64,000 nt of DNA from contig NZ_FMHZ01000002.1 of NCBI RefSeq assembly GCF_900090315.1, positions 5,922,501 to 5,986,500 on the forward strand, written 5' to 3'. The DNA comes from Micromonospora citrea (GTDB lineage: Bacteria > Actinomycetota > Actinomycetes > Mycobacteriales > Micromonosporaceae). The stretch's first letter is position 1; the number at the start of each line of letters is the position of its first letter. This document shows, piece after piece, positions 41,134-50,056 of the stretch. The position numbers and the translations under genes were made by a program. Under the pieces are notes generated by a model, which saw only the letters and a list, made by a program, of their open reading frames with translations, was not told the DNA's origin and ran no database searches.

Positions 41134-43490
41134 GCGCGATGGGTCGCGTGGTGCGCTCGGGCGTGACACGCCGACGGGTACAGACCGTGGTGATCGGGCT
41201 GGCCACGATGATGGCGGTGACCGCGTCGGTGCTCGGCGGGTCGCTGGTGGCCGCCTCCAGCGGACCGTTCGACCGCGCGTTCGCCCAGCAGGACGGCGCG
41301 CACCTCACGGCGCAGTTCGACGCCGACGAGACGACGGCCGCGCGGCTGACCGCCTCCGCGCGGGCGGACGGCGTCGCCGCGTCCGCCGGCCCGTTCCCGA
41401 CCGTGACCGCCACGCCGCGCAGTACCGCCGACGTCGACCTGCCGCCGCTGACGGTCGTCGGGCGCGCGACGCCCGACGGAGACGTCGACCGGGTGCCGCT
41501 GAGCCAGGGACGGTGGGTCAGCGGCCCCGGCCAGATCGTGCTCTCCGCCGACCATCCCGCCGCGGCGTCCCCGCTGAACACCGTCCTGCGCTTTCCCGAC
41601 CTGCCGGGGCAGCCGACGCTGACGGTGGTCGGCGTCGCCCGGTCGGTCAGCCGCACCGCCGACGCCTGGGTGTCGCCGTCCGACGTCACCACGTTGACCG
41701 GGCCCGGCGCGGCCGGCGGCTACCAGATGCTCTACCGCTTCGCCGAGGCGGACACCGCCGCGCACGTCGACCGGGGCCGGGCGGCGGTGGTCGCGCTCGT
41801 CGGACCGCGGGCGCTGGTCGGCGCGCAGTCGTGGCTCACCGTCAAGGACGCCAACGAGCGCGAGACCGCGTTGTTCGTGCCGTTCCTGGTCGCGTTCGGG
41901 GCGCTGGGGCTGGTGATGTCCGTGCTCGTCGTCGGCACCGTGATCGCCGGCGCCGTCGGCACCGCGACGCGACGGATCGGCATCCTCAAGGCCGTCGGGT
42001 TCACCCCCGCGCAGGTCGTGCGGGCGTACGTGGCCCAGGCGCTCGTTCCGGCCGGGGTGGGTGTCGCGGCCGGGGTCGTGGCCGGCAATCTCCTGGCCAT
42101 CCCGGTGCTGGCCGACGCCGACCAGCTCTACGGCACGACCGACACCGGCGTCACCTGGTGGGTCGACGCCGTCGTGGTCGTCGGCGCGCTGGGCATGGTG
42201 GCGCTGACCGCGTGGGCCGCGGCGCTGCGGGCCGGCCGGCTCCGCACCGTCGACGCGATCGCCGTCGGCCGTACGCCCCGCCCTGGCCGTGGGCAGTGGG
42301 CCGCCCGGCTGACCGCCCGACTCCCGCTGCCGCGGCCGGTCAGCCTCGGACTGGCCCACCCGTTCGCCCGGCCCGGCCGCGCCGCCGCGGTGCTCGCCGC
42401 GATCACGTTCGGCGCCACCACGGTCACCTTCGCCGTCGGCGCGGCGGCCTCACTGGACCGGGTGCAGACCGCCAAGGACCACGCCGCCGCCGACGTCGTC
42501 ATCGACACCTTCGCGCCGCCGCCCGGAACCGCACCTGCCCCCAACGCCGCGCCGCGCGCGTTGAGCGCCGACGAGGCCGCGACGATCACCGCGGCGATCG
42601 AGGCGCAACCCGGGACGGGCGGCTACTACAGCGTCGCCACCACCCAGGTCGCCGTCGCCGGGACGACCGGCTTCGCCCGCCTCGACGCCTTCACCGGCGA
42701 CGCCTCCTGGGGCGGCTACGAGATCGTCTCCGGCCGGTGGTTCGCCCGCCCCGGGGAGGCGGCGGTGCCCAGCACGTTCCTGACCGCGACCGGCACCCGG
42801 ATCGGCGACAGCGTCGTGGTGACCGACCGCGGCAGGGCGGTGTCGGTCCGGATCGTCGGCGAGGTGTTCCACCCGACCAACAACCTGCTGATGTTCGCCG
42901 ACGCCGCGACGTTCGCCGCCACGAAGCCGAACCTGACCGCCGCGAGCTATCACATCCGCCTGGCCGACGGCGCCGACGTGACCGGGTACGTCGCCGGCCT
43001 GAACGAGACGCTGGCGACCTCGGGCTTCACCGCGGCGCCGCAAGGGCCCACCGACAGCAGCGGCACCATCGTGCTCCTCGACGCGTTGGCTGCCCTGCTC
43101 ACCCTGATGCTGGTGGCGGTCGCCGCCATGGGCGTGCTGAACATGGTCGTGCTCGACACCCGCGAACGGGTCCGCGACCTCGGTATCCACAAGGCGTTGG
43201 GCATGACACCCCGGCAGACCGTCGCGATGGTCGTCGCGTCGGTGGCCGTGACCGGGCTGGCCGGCGGCGCGATCGGGGTCGCGGTCGGCGTCGCCGTGCA
43301 CCGGGCGGTCATCCCCGCGATGGGCCACCGCGCCGGCGTCAACCTGCCCGCCTCCGTCACCGACGTCCACCAGCCGACCACGCTGCTGCTCCTCGGTCTC
43401 GGCGGCCTGCTCATCGCCGTCGCCGGCGCGCTCCTGCCGGCCGGTTGGGCCGCCCGCACCCGCACCGCCGTCGCCCTGCGCACCGAGTAG
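41130..43490 (+). CDS. FtsX-type ABC transporter permease
   Basis: 786 residues. The layout is an N-terminal helix (TVVIGLATMMAVTASVLGGS), a large extracellular MacB-like domain, three helices, a second extracellular domain and three helices at the C-terminus, i.e. two FtsX cores in one protein. Conserved blocks: RIGILKAVGFTPAQVVRAYV and RVRDLGIHKALGMTPRQTVA. With the ATPase it should form a mechanotransmission-type transporter for lipids, peptides or antibiotics. The adjacent kinase-regulator pair resembles antibiotic-sensing modules in organisation. Confidence 0.9.
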   Translation: MSAMGRVVRSGVTRRRVQTVVIGLATMMAVTASVLGGSLVAASSGPFDRAFAQQDGAHLTAQFDADETTAARLTASARADGVAASAGPFPTVTATPRSTADVDLPPLTVVGRATPDGDVDRVPLSQGRWVSGPGQIVLSADHPAAASPLNTVLRFPDLPGQPTLTVVGVARSVSRTADAWVSPSDVTTLTGPGAAGGYQMLYRFAEADTAAHVDRGRAAVVALVGPRALVGAQSWLTVKDANERETALFVPFLVAFGALGLVMSVLVVGTVIAGAVGTATRRIGILKAVGFTPAQVVRAYVAQALVPAGVGVAAGVVAGNLLAIPVLADADQLYGTTDTGVTWWVDAVVVVGALGMVALTAWAAALRAGRLRTVDAIAVGRTPRPGRGQWAARLTARLPLPRPVSLGLAHPFARPGRAAAVLAAITFGATTVTFAVGAAASLDRVQTAKDHAAADVVIDTFAPPPGTAPAPNAAPRALSADEAATITAAIEAQPGTGGYYSVATTQVAVAGTTGFARLDAFTGDASWGGYEIVSGRWFARPGEAAVPSTFLTATGTRIGDSVVVTDRGRAVSVRIVGEVFHPTNNLLMFADAATFAATKPNLTAASYHIRLADGADVTGYVAGLNETLATSGFTAAPQGPTDSSGTIVLLDALAALLTLMLVAVAAMGVLNMVVLDTRERVRDLGIHKALGMTPRQTVAMVVASVAVTGLAGGAIGVAVGVAVHRAVIPAMGHRAGVNLPASVTDVHQPTTLLLLGLGGLLIAVAGALLPAGWAARTRTAVALRTE

Positions 43491-43570
43491 TCGCCTCGTC
43501 GCGGCGGCGGGAGGGGGAACGCGGGCACGGCTCCCGCGTCGAGGGCGCCCTTCCGCCGCCGCCGGTCGCG

Positions 43571-44485
43571 CTACGCGGCCCGGCCGCGCGCGGGAAGCCG
43601 GGCCGAGCGGGGCGGCTCGGTGCGGGGCCGGCCGACCCGGAACACCGCGAGCGGCTGGCCACCCACCCGCCCGGCGAGCCGGGCGGCGGTCACCGGGCAG
43701 TCGATGAGCTGGCTGAGCGGATGGACCGCCAGGCCGTGCCGGGCCAGGGTCAGCCAGGCGCGCAGGAGGCGCCGTCCCGCGGTGACGTGGTCCTCGCCCT
43801 CCGCCCGCATCACCAGGACGCTGCCGTCGTACCGCAGGAGGTTCCGGCCGCTGGCGGCCAGCAGCGCCGCGAGCCCCAGCCGTCGGGTGACCGGATACGC
43901 GCGCAGCGCGGCGGCCAGGAACCGCGCCTCGAACCGGGACAGGACGAGGGCCCGGTCGGTGAGACCGTCGAGGTGGTAGCGCGGATGGCGCGGGTCGAGG
44001 CGCAGCCAGTCGCGCAGCTCGACCGCGACGGCCGGGGTGTCGAACTGCCAGCGGTCGGCGACCGCGAGGTCGCGCGCGAGCTCCCGGGCCGGCAGGTGGA
44101 CGAAGCCGGATTCGAGGTCGGCGAGCGCGGCCGCGTCGAGTGGCCCGGCCGCGTACGGGCCGCGGGCGACCCGCCGGGCCTCGATGTCGGCGATCGTGAA
44201 CGGGGTCGGGTACCGGTGCGTCGCGGCGACCAGGCGGGGACCGGGCACCGCCGTGACGTCGAGGCCGAGGTCGGCGGCGACGACGAGGCACGTTTCGACG
44301 AACGCGCCGATCCCGAGGCCGAGGTCGCGCCCGGTCGGGTCGGAGTCGGGCAGCGAGCGGGCCGGGTCGACGTCGATGACGATCTGGTCGGCCTCGTACC
44401 CGGGCCGCCACGGCTGCGTGTTGTGCGCGCTCGGCGCCCGGCGGCAGACCGCCTCGTGCGCCCGTAGCCGCTCGACCCAGGTCAT
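43571..44485 (-). CDS. Acg-like nitroreductase family protein
   Basis: 304 residues. APSAHNTQPWRP (17-28) is the FMN-phosphate motif of the Acg/Rv2032 subgroup. Two degenerate nitroreductase halves follow, with LGLGIGAFVETCLVVAADLG and HGLAVHPLSQLIDCPVTAAR. Acg-type proteins are often poor in classical nitroreductase activity and may store flavin. It is the last gene of a four-gene coupled cassette with a CapK-like ligase and a GNAT protein, which suggests an oxidation step on a bound intermediate. Specific reaction unknown. Confidence 0.85.
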   Translation of the reverse strand: MTWVERLRAHEAVCRRAPSAHNTQPWRPGYEADQIVIDVDPARSLPDSDPTGRDLGLGIGAFVETCLVVAADLGLDVTAVPGPRLVAATHRYPTPFTIADIEARRVARGPYAAGPLDAAALADLESGFVHLPARELARDLAVADRWQFDTPAVAVELRDWLRLDPRHPRYHLDGLTDRALVLSRFEARFLAAALRAYPVTRRLGLAALLAASGRNLLRYDGSVLVMRAEGEDHVTAGRRLLRAWLTLARHGLAVHPLSQLIDCPVTAARLAGRVGGQPLAVFRVGRPRTEPPRSARLPARGRAA

Positions 44486-45651
44486 GCCGGCGCCCGCTCG
44501 TAGAACGTGTACCCGTGCAGCGGCCGTCCGCCGGCGCGCCGGTACTGGGCGGCCGAGGCGGCGTTCTCGCGCTCGACGAAGGTGCTGCGCAGCGTCCGGT
44601 AGCCACCGGCGGCGAGGTTGCGGTGCAACTGCCGCGACAGCAGGGTCAGGTATCCCTTGCCCTGTTCCTCGGGCACGGTGCCCTTGATGATCAGCACGGC
44701 GTCGCGGCGGTACCGGGCGCGGGTGGCCAGCAGACGAAGCTGGTTGAGCGGGCCGAGCCGGCCACCGACCGCCATGAGGAACTCGGAGATGTCCGGCACC
44801 GCCACGACGAACGCGATCGGCCGGCCGGCCTTCTCCAGCCAGAGCAGCAACCCCTCGTCGAGCAGGTACGCGAGGCCGTCGGTCTGCTCGGCCAGCTGCG
44901 CGGCGGAGATCTCCGTGTAGTAGCCGAGCTGCGCGAAGCTGGCGTTGAGCAGCTGCCGCAGGATCGGCAGCTGCCGGCGGAAGTGCCGCCGCGAGCCGTG
45001 CCGGACGACGAGCCGTTCCGCGGCGATGCGGGCGTCGTCGAAGCGGAACCCGTGATCACGGTCGGCGGGATCCGGGGCCGGTGTTGGGGCGGTGACCGGC
45101 GCCGACGCCGGGGCGGGGGCCACGGGGAGCGCGGCGGCGGTCGAGCCCGGCGCGAAAATCCCGCCGCGCAGGTCGACCAGCCAGGTGTCGGACTCGAAGC
45201 GGCGCCGGAAACCGTGCCGCTCGTACGTCGCGGGATAGTAGGCGGGGTTCCAGGCCGAATCCACGAAGCCGCGCTCGGCGAAGCCGGAGGTGATCACCCC
45301 GCCGGTCTGGTTGGGCAGCAACGCCACCGGGCCGAACAGCGGCCGGCCGTCGGCCCTGGCCTCGACCGTGTCCAGGATGGCGGCGAAGACCGCGTCGTCG
45401 TCGACGAACTCGGTGTGCCCGAACAGTTGCCGCGGCCCGACCTTGGCGTCGAAGGCGGCGCTGCGGTGCACGCTGGTCCGCCCGACCACCGCGCCGCGCG
45501 CGTCGCGGACCAGGAACAGCTCGGCGGTACGGCGGTGCGCGGCGATCACCGACGACAGCAGCGGCACGTACCGGTCGCTCGGGTGCAGGCGGAGCGGGAG
45601 GTCGACGAACGCCCGCAGGTCGGCCCGCGACCGCACCGGGGTCACCCTCAT
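44482..45651 (-). CDS. Large GNAT-type acyltransferase
   Basis: 389 residues from the ATG at 45651. The first part (VTPVRSRADLRAFVDLPLRL, then FLVRDARGAVVGRTSVHRSA) is an atypical GNAT domain. A low-complexity Ala/Pro linker follows near residue 165. The C-terminal part has GTVPEEQGKGYLTLLSRQLH and the NAASAAQYRRAGGRPLHGYT block, as in amino-acid N-acyltransferases. Proteins with this two-part layout often work beside acyl-activating enzymes. Overlaps by 4 nt with genes on both sides. Confidence 0.8.
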   Translation of the reverse strand: MRVTPVRSRADLRAFVDLPLRLHPSDRYVPLLSSVIAAHRRTAELFLVRDARGAVVGRTSVHRSAAFDAKVGPRQLFGHTEFVDDDAVFAAILDTVEARADGRPLFGPVALLPNQTGGVITSGFAERGFVDSAWNPAYYPATYERHGFRRRFESDTWLVDLRGGIFAPGSTAAALPVAPAPASAPVTAPTPAPDPADRDHGFRFDDARIAAERLVVRHGSRRHFRRQLPILRQLLNASFAQLGYYTEISAAQLAEQTDGLAYLLDEGLLLWLEKAGRPIAFVVAVPDISEFLMAVGGRLGPLNQLRLLATRARYRRDAVLIIKGTVPEEQGKGYLTLLSRQLHRNLAAGGYRTLRSTFVERENAASAAQYRRAGGRPLHGYTFYERAPA

Positions 45652-46094
45652 CGGCGGTGCACCGGCGGGCCGGCCGTCTCGGTGGACAGCGGGGTGAAGG
45701 TCGGGATGTGCGCCATCGCGTCGCCCTCGGCGCGCCAGACGCCGTTGCTGTAGCCCTCGGGCTCGGCGTTGTAGAGCCGGATGTAGCCGCCGGTCGCGTT
45801 GCGCGTGCCGTGGTCGGTGACCCAGCACATGAGGTCGCGGTGGTGGCGGCTGCGGGCGAACTTCAGCAGCGCGTCGCGGTCGCTGAAGAACGCGATGGTG
45901 CCGAGCGTGAACGGGAACTGGTAGTACACGGTGTGCCAGCGGTATCCGTCCATCCGCTTCATCTGCCGCACCATCCGGAACCAGGTGCGGGTGAGGGTGA
46001 GGATCGAGCGTGGCCCCCGGTAGCGGGTGGCGCCGACGAACATGGCGGTCGCCTGGCCGACGGGCGGCGCGGCGGAGAAATCGGAGGTCCTCAC
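45648..46094 (-). CDS. Small protein of unknown function (dimeric alpha-beta barrel-like, tentative)
   Basis: 148 residues from a GTG at 46094 that overlaps the upstream stop as GTGA. YRWHTVYYQFPFTLGTIAFF, then HHRDLMCWVTDHGTRNATGG suggest a heme-monooxygenase/DUF4188-like dimeric barrel, where strand 'TIAFFSD' is followed by a helix with paired His residues. I cannot assign a family with certainty. It lies between the CapK-like ligase and the GNAT gene, coupled to both. Confidence 0.65.
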   Translation of the reverse strand: MRTSDFSAAPPVGQATAMFVGATRYRGPRSILTLTRTWFRMVRQMKRMDGYRWHTVYYQFPFTLGTIAFFSDRDALLKFARSRHHRDLMCWVTDHGTRNATGGYIRLYNAEPEGYSNGVWRAEGDAMAHIPTFTPLSTETAGPPVHRR

Positions 46095-47635
46095 GTCGTC
46101 GCACCCTTCACCAGGTACACATTCTTGATCTTGGATGCCGTGCCGGCGAACGGCCCGGTGCCGTGGTCGTGGACCCGGACCCGCAGGTCGGCCGCGGACG
46201 GGTCCTCGGCGAGGGACTCGGCGAAGTCCCGGCTGGCCTGGGAGAGGTGGCGCAGCACCCCGGCCCGGCAGGTCTCGGCGAGGGCCAGCCGCTCGTCGGG
46301 GCCGAGCGCGGCGTCCTCGCGCAGTTGCAGGTTGACCACCGGCCGGCTCTCCAGGTCGGCGTGCTCCGCCAGCTCCAGGCAGAAGCTCTGCAGCAGGTGC
46401 GCGAGGGGATTGCCGGCGTAGAGGCCGTACTCGACGTCCTGCGGGTAGATGTTGGCGCCCATGTAGGAGATCGTGCTGTCCTTGCGGCCGAACAGGAACA
46501 GCAGCGGCAGCCGCATCCGGTCGGTCCGCGCGGCGCGTTCGGCGTCGCGCCGCGCGGCCGGGTCGCCGATCGCGGCCAGCACGTCCGGGTACGCGACCAG
46601 CCGGCCCTCGTCGCCGATGTTGTAGCGCACCTTGGGGTTGAGCACCGCCGTCGAGTTGATCGTGCAGATCACCTCGTGCTCGGCGTTGGTCTCCAGGTAC
46701 GTCTCGAGCGGGTTGTACTGGAACACCATCGGCAGCCGGTGCTCGTCGGGGCCGAGCAGGGCGGCCCGCAGGGCGGCGTCGGTGCGCAGCCGGCGGCGGA
46801 CCCAGACGGTGAGGTCGGTCTCCCCGGCGATGCCGATGGTCAGGTCGCTGGCGCCGTAGCCGGAGCGCACCTTCAGGAAGCGTTCCTCCAGGTAGTCGCG
46901 CAGCGCCTCGGTCATCCCCTCGCCGCCGACCAGACCGCTGATCCGGTACTCGCCCCAGGGGAAGTCCTCGGCGTCGAGCTTGTCGCGCAGGTGCTTCAGG
47001 AACGGCGGGTACGCGGTGACGATGTACTCGAAGCCGGGCCCGAAGTAGCGCAGCGTGTCGGCGATCTTCTGCAGGTCCGGGCCGGTGTTCTTCACCATGG
47101 CGATCTGGGCCATCGCGATGCCGGTGTTGGTGCCGGTGGCCCAGGCGCCCATCGAGTACGCGTTGATGACGAAGCGCCGCTTCGACGGGAACACCATCGT
47201 CGCGTAGCCGGCCAGGTTCTTGTGCACCGAGCGCAACTCGCGGCGGCTGCGGATCCAGTTGAACGGCTGACCGGACGAGCCCGACGACTCGTCGACCACG
47301 CTGCCGGCGATCTCGATCTCGCCGTGCCAGCAGCGCTGGGCCTCCGGGTACGCCTTCACGTACGACTGCTTGTCCGTCGGCGGGTACGACGACAGGTCGA
47401 ACCAGCGGAACCGCCACCCGTTGCGCCGCAGGAAGTCGCCGTACGCGGGCACGTCGATAGCGGCGAACTGGCAGGTCATCCACGCGTGCAGGCGCGCGAA
47501 GCGACCCATGTACGGACGGTAGTTGCGCGCCATGAACCGCCACACCGCCGGATGGACCTGGTGCAGCGAATAGAGGCCGGTCAGCGAGAAGCTCGCGAAC
47601 CGCAGCGTCCACTGGCGCAGGAAGGTCATCACCAC
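46091..47635 (-). CDS. PaaK/CapK-like adenylate-forming protein
   Basis: 514 residues. SSGSSGQP (117-124) is the P-loop of phenylacetate-CoA ligase/CapK-type enzymes, followed by SMGAWATGTNTGIAM, SGLVGGEGMTEALRDYL and YGASDLTIGIAGE; the hinge region is FLFGRKDSTISYMGANIYPQ. It probably activates a carboxylic acid as an adenylate and passes it to CoA or a partner acceptor. It is the first gene of a cassette of four genes with 4-nt overlaps throughout. Substrate unknown. Confidence 0.85.
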   Translation of the reverse strand: MVMTFLRQWTLRFASFSLTGLYSLHQVHPAVWRFMARNYRPYMGRFARLHAWMTCQFAAIDVPAYGDFLRRNGWRFRWFDLSSYPPTDKQSYVKAYPEAQRCWHGEIEIAGSVVDESSGSSGQPFNWIRSRRELRSVHKNLAGYATMVFPSKRRFVINAYSMGAWATGTNTGIAMAQIAMVKNTGPDLQKIADTLRYFGPGFEYIVTAYPPFLKHLRDKLDAEDFPWGEYRISGLVGGEGMTEALRDYLEERFLKVRSGYGASDLTIGIAGETDLTVWVRRRLRTDAALRAALLGPDEHRLPMVFQYNPLETYLETNAEHEVICTINSTAVLNPKVRYNIGDEGRLVAYPDVLAAIGDPAARRDAERAARTDRMRLPLLFLFGRKDSTISYMGANIYPQDVEYGLYAGNPLAHLLQSFCLELAEHADLESRPVVNLQLREDAALGPDERLALAETCRAGVLRHLSQASRDFAESLAEDPSAADLRVRVHDHGTGPFAGTASKIKNVYLVKGATT

Positions 47636-47789
47636 GCGTCAAGGGTAGGAACGTCCGCAAGTCGTCACCTGGTCACGGATACTCAGCGGCCCTGGGTACC
47701 CCGGCCCACGAACGTCCGCCGGGGGCCGGGCGACGGCCGCCGTCCCGCACCTGCCGGCCGGAACCCGCCCGGCGTCCAGCCCGACCGTC

Positions 47790-48497
47790 TCACCCGGGCC
47801 GGCGCGACGACGTCCAGCCCTGGCGGTGCAGCCGTTCGATGCCGTCCAGCAGCAGGTCCAGCGCGAACTCGAACTCGAACTGGTCGTCGCAGCCCTGCCC
47901 CACGACCGACTCGTCGTCGTGGGACGCCGCGGCGGCGATCTCGGCGAGGCGCGGGAACCGGGCGGCGACCTCCGCCGGCAGGGCCGCCGGAGGACCGGGA
48001 TCGGTCCCGCCGGACCGGCCGGCGCGCCGGGACGCGTCGAACAACTCCTGACTGAAGCCCAGGATCCGACTGCCCATCGCGTGCATCACGTGGTGTGCGA
48101 GATCGGTGGAGAACCCGCCGGCCAGGAGCGTGCCGACCGTCGAGTCGAGGTAGGAGAGGATGGCCGGCGTCGCCATGTTCCGCGACTCGATCGCGAGCGG
48201 CGCCCAGGGGTGGCGCCGCAGCACCTGCCGCGCCGAGAGGACGCGCCGGCGGAGGGTGTGCTTCCAGTCGGCGTCGGCGGCGGGCGGGTCGATCTCGCCG
48301 ACGACCACGTCGATCATGCCGTCGAGCAGCTCGTCCTTGTTGGCCACGTGCTTGTAGAGGGCCATCGGCACGACACCCAGATCCTGGGCGAGGTTGCGCA
48401 TGCTGAGGGACTCGATCCCGGCCTCGTCGGCGAGCGCCACGGCCGCGTGCAGGATCCGGTCCCTGCTCAGCGGTGCCCGGCGCAGCGTCTCGGCCAT
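47790..48497 (-). CDS. TetR family transcriptional regulator (TetR_C type)
   Basis: 235 residues from the ATG at 48497; upstream in-frame codons belong to the promoter region. The helix-turn-helix reads LSMRNLAQDLGVVPMALYKH, VANKDELLDGMIDVV, as in tetracycline-repressor-like proteins with a C-terminal TetR_C domain. Two 17-bp palindromes lie between it and the divergent oxidoreductase gene and are its obvious sites. The first also overlaps its own promoter region, implying autoregulation. Confidence 0.9.
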   Translation of the reverse strand: MAETLRRAPLSRDRILHAAVALADEAGIESLSMRNLAQDLGVVPMALYKHVANKDELLDGMIDVVVGEIDPPAADADWKHTLRRRVLSARQVLRRHPWAPLAIESRNMATPAILSYLDSTVGTLLAGGFSTDLAHHVMHAMGSRILGFSQELFDASRRAGRSGGTDPGPPAALPAEVAARFPRLAEIAAAASHDDESVVGQGCDDQFEFEFALDLLLDGIERLHRQGWTSSRRPG

Positions 48498-48538
48498 CTC
48501 GTCCCCGTCTCTCGGCAGCGGATTGAACCCTATCCGCC

Positions 48539-48567
48539 TTGACGGGTGTACGCCGTACACCTACCCT
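48539..48567 (+). promoter_or_regulatory. Promoter of the quinone oxidoreductase-like gene
   Basis: TTGACG (48539-48544), a 17-bp spacer, TACCCT (48562-48567); start expected near 48574. The spacer is exactly the first operator palindrome, and the second operator covers the expected transcription start. Confidence 0.65.
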
Positions 48568-48586
48568 CAGGTGTACGGCGTACACC
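48545..48586. promoter_or_regulatory. Two perfect 17-bp TetR operators
   Basis: GGTGTACGCCGTACACC (48545-48561) and GGTGTACGGCGTACACC (48570-48586) differ only at the central base. Both are perfect palindromes and lie 25 bp centre to centre. Binding by the TetR protein encoded at 47790-48497 is strongly suggested by position. Confidence 0.85.
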
Positions 48587-48597
48587 AGGGAGGGATC

Positions 48598-49581
48598 ATG
48601 AAGGCGATCGTCCAGGACCGGTACGGCCCGCCGGAGACCCTCGCACTCGCGGACGTCCCCACGCCGGCGCCCGCCGCCGACGAGGTGCTCGTGCGGGTCG
48701 AGGCGGCGGCGCTGAACGCGTACGACTGGCATGCCATGCGGGGCGACCCCCGACTCGCCCGGCTGACGATGGGCCTGTCGAGGCCCCGGGCCCGCATCCG
48801 CGGCCGCGACTTCGCCGGCCGGGTCGAGGCCGTCGGCGCCCACGTCCGACGACTGCGCCCGGGCGACCCCGTCTTCGGCGACCTCGGCGACGCCAACGGC
48901 GCCTTCGCCGAGTACGTGTGCGTGCCCGAGACCACGGTCGCGCCGATGCCGGCGAACCTGACACCGCAGCAGGCCGCCGCCCTGCCGTTGGCCGGCACCA
49001 CCGCACTGACGGGACTGTGCGACGTCGGGCGGGTCGGGGCTGGGGACCGCGTCCTCGTCAACGGCGCCTCCGGCGGCGTCGGCACCCTGGCGGTGCAACT
49101 GGCCAAGGCGCTCGGCGCGACCGTGACCGGGGTGTGCAGCACCCGCAACGTCGACCTGGTCCACTCCCTCGGCGCCGACCACGTCGTCGACTACACCCGC
49201 GAGGACTTCGCCCGCGACACGCGCCGCCACGACGTCGTGTTCGACCTCGTCGGCAACCGTTCCCTCACCGCGCTCCGGCGGGCGCTGACCCCGACCGGGA
49301 CGCTGGTGCTCTCCGGCGGCGGCGTGTACCGCGGCGGCAGCCTCATCGGACCGGTCTGGCTGCTCGCACGCGGCCGGCTGATGGCGCCCCTCGCCCGGCA
49401 CCGCATCGTCACCCTCACGGCGACACCCGACCGGCAGCACCTCGACACGCTTCGCGCCCACGCCGAGGCCGGCCGGCTCACCCCGGTCATCGACCGGACC
49501 TATCCGCTCCACGAGGTGCCTCGGGCCATCCGCTACCTCGAAGCCGAACACGCACGGGCGAAGGTGGTCATCACCGTCTGA
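48598..49581 (+). CDS. Zinc-free MDR quinone oxidoreductase-like protein
   Basis: 327 residues from the ATG at 48598 with GGGAGG eight bases before it. GroES-like N-terminal domain (EVLVRVEAAALNAYDWHAMR, RGRDFAGRVEAVG) and Rossmann domain with RVLVNGASGGVGTLAVQLAK. No zinc-ligand cysteines are present, so it belongs to the quinone-reductase branch of MDR proteins using NADPH. The TetR operators in its promoter suggest induction by a small, perhaps toxic, substrate such as a reactive quinone or enone. Confidence 0.9.
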   Translation: MKAIVQDRYGPPETLALADVPTPAPAADEVLVRVEAAALNAYDWHAMRGDPRLARLTMGLSRPRARIRGRDFAGRVEAVGAHVRRLRPGDPVFGDLGDANGAFAEYVCVPETTVAPMPANLTPQQAAALPLAGTTALTGLCDVGRVGAGDRVLVNGASGGVGTLAVQLAKALGATVTGVCSTRNVDLVHSLGADHVVDYTREDFARDTRRHDVVFDLVGNRSLTALRRALTPTGTLVLSGGGVYRGGSLIGPVWLLARGRLMAPLARHRIVTLTATPDRQHLDTLRAHAEAGRLTPVIDRTYPLHEVPRAIRYLEAEHARAKVVITV

Positions 49582-49779
49582 CGTCGCGGCCACGCCCGCC
49601 GGCCGGCCCGCTGCGGCGCGACACGGACGGCGCTGGCCGGAGCGTGCGCGGGCCGGCCGGCCGGCTCCGGCGCCCGCGCCGGAGCCACCCTGCCCGCCCC
49701 GGGTCGTGGGGCGGCCCGCCGGAACCGCGTGGTGCGGCGGCGACCACCTCGCCACCCTGACCCTCTCCAGGACGAGGAG

Positions 49780-50020
<241 letters not shown>

Positions 50021-50056
50021 GGGAGAGTGTCCGGGGTGGGCGATATCGTCGCCGCC

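Noticed and set aside
41513..44467. 984-residue plus-strand frame
   Set aside because: It overlaps the FtsX-type permease in another frame and is Arg-rich without motifs; the permease frame has clear helices and conserved blocks.
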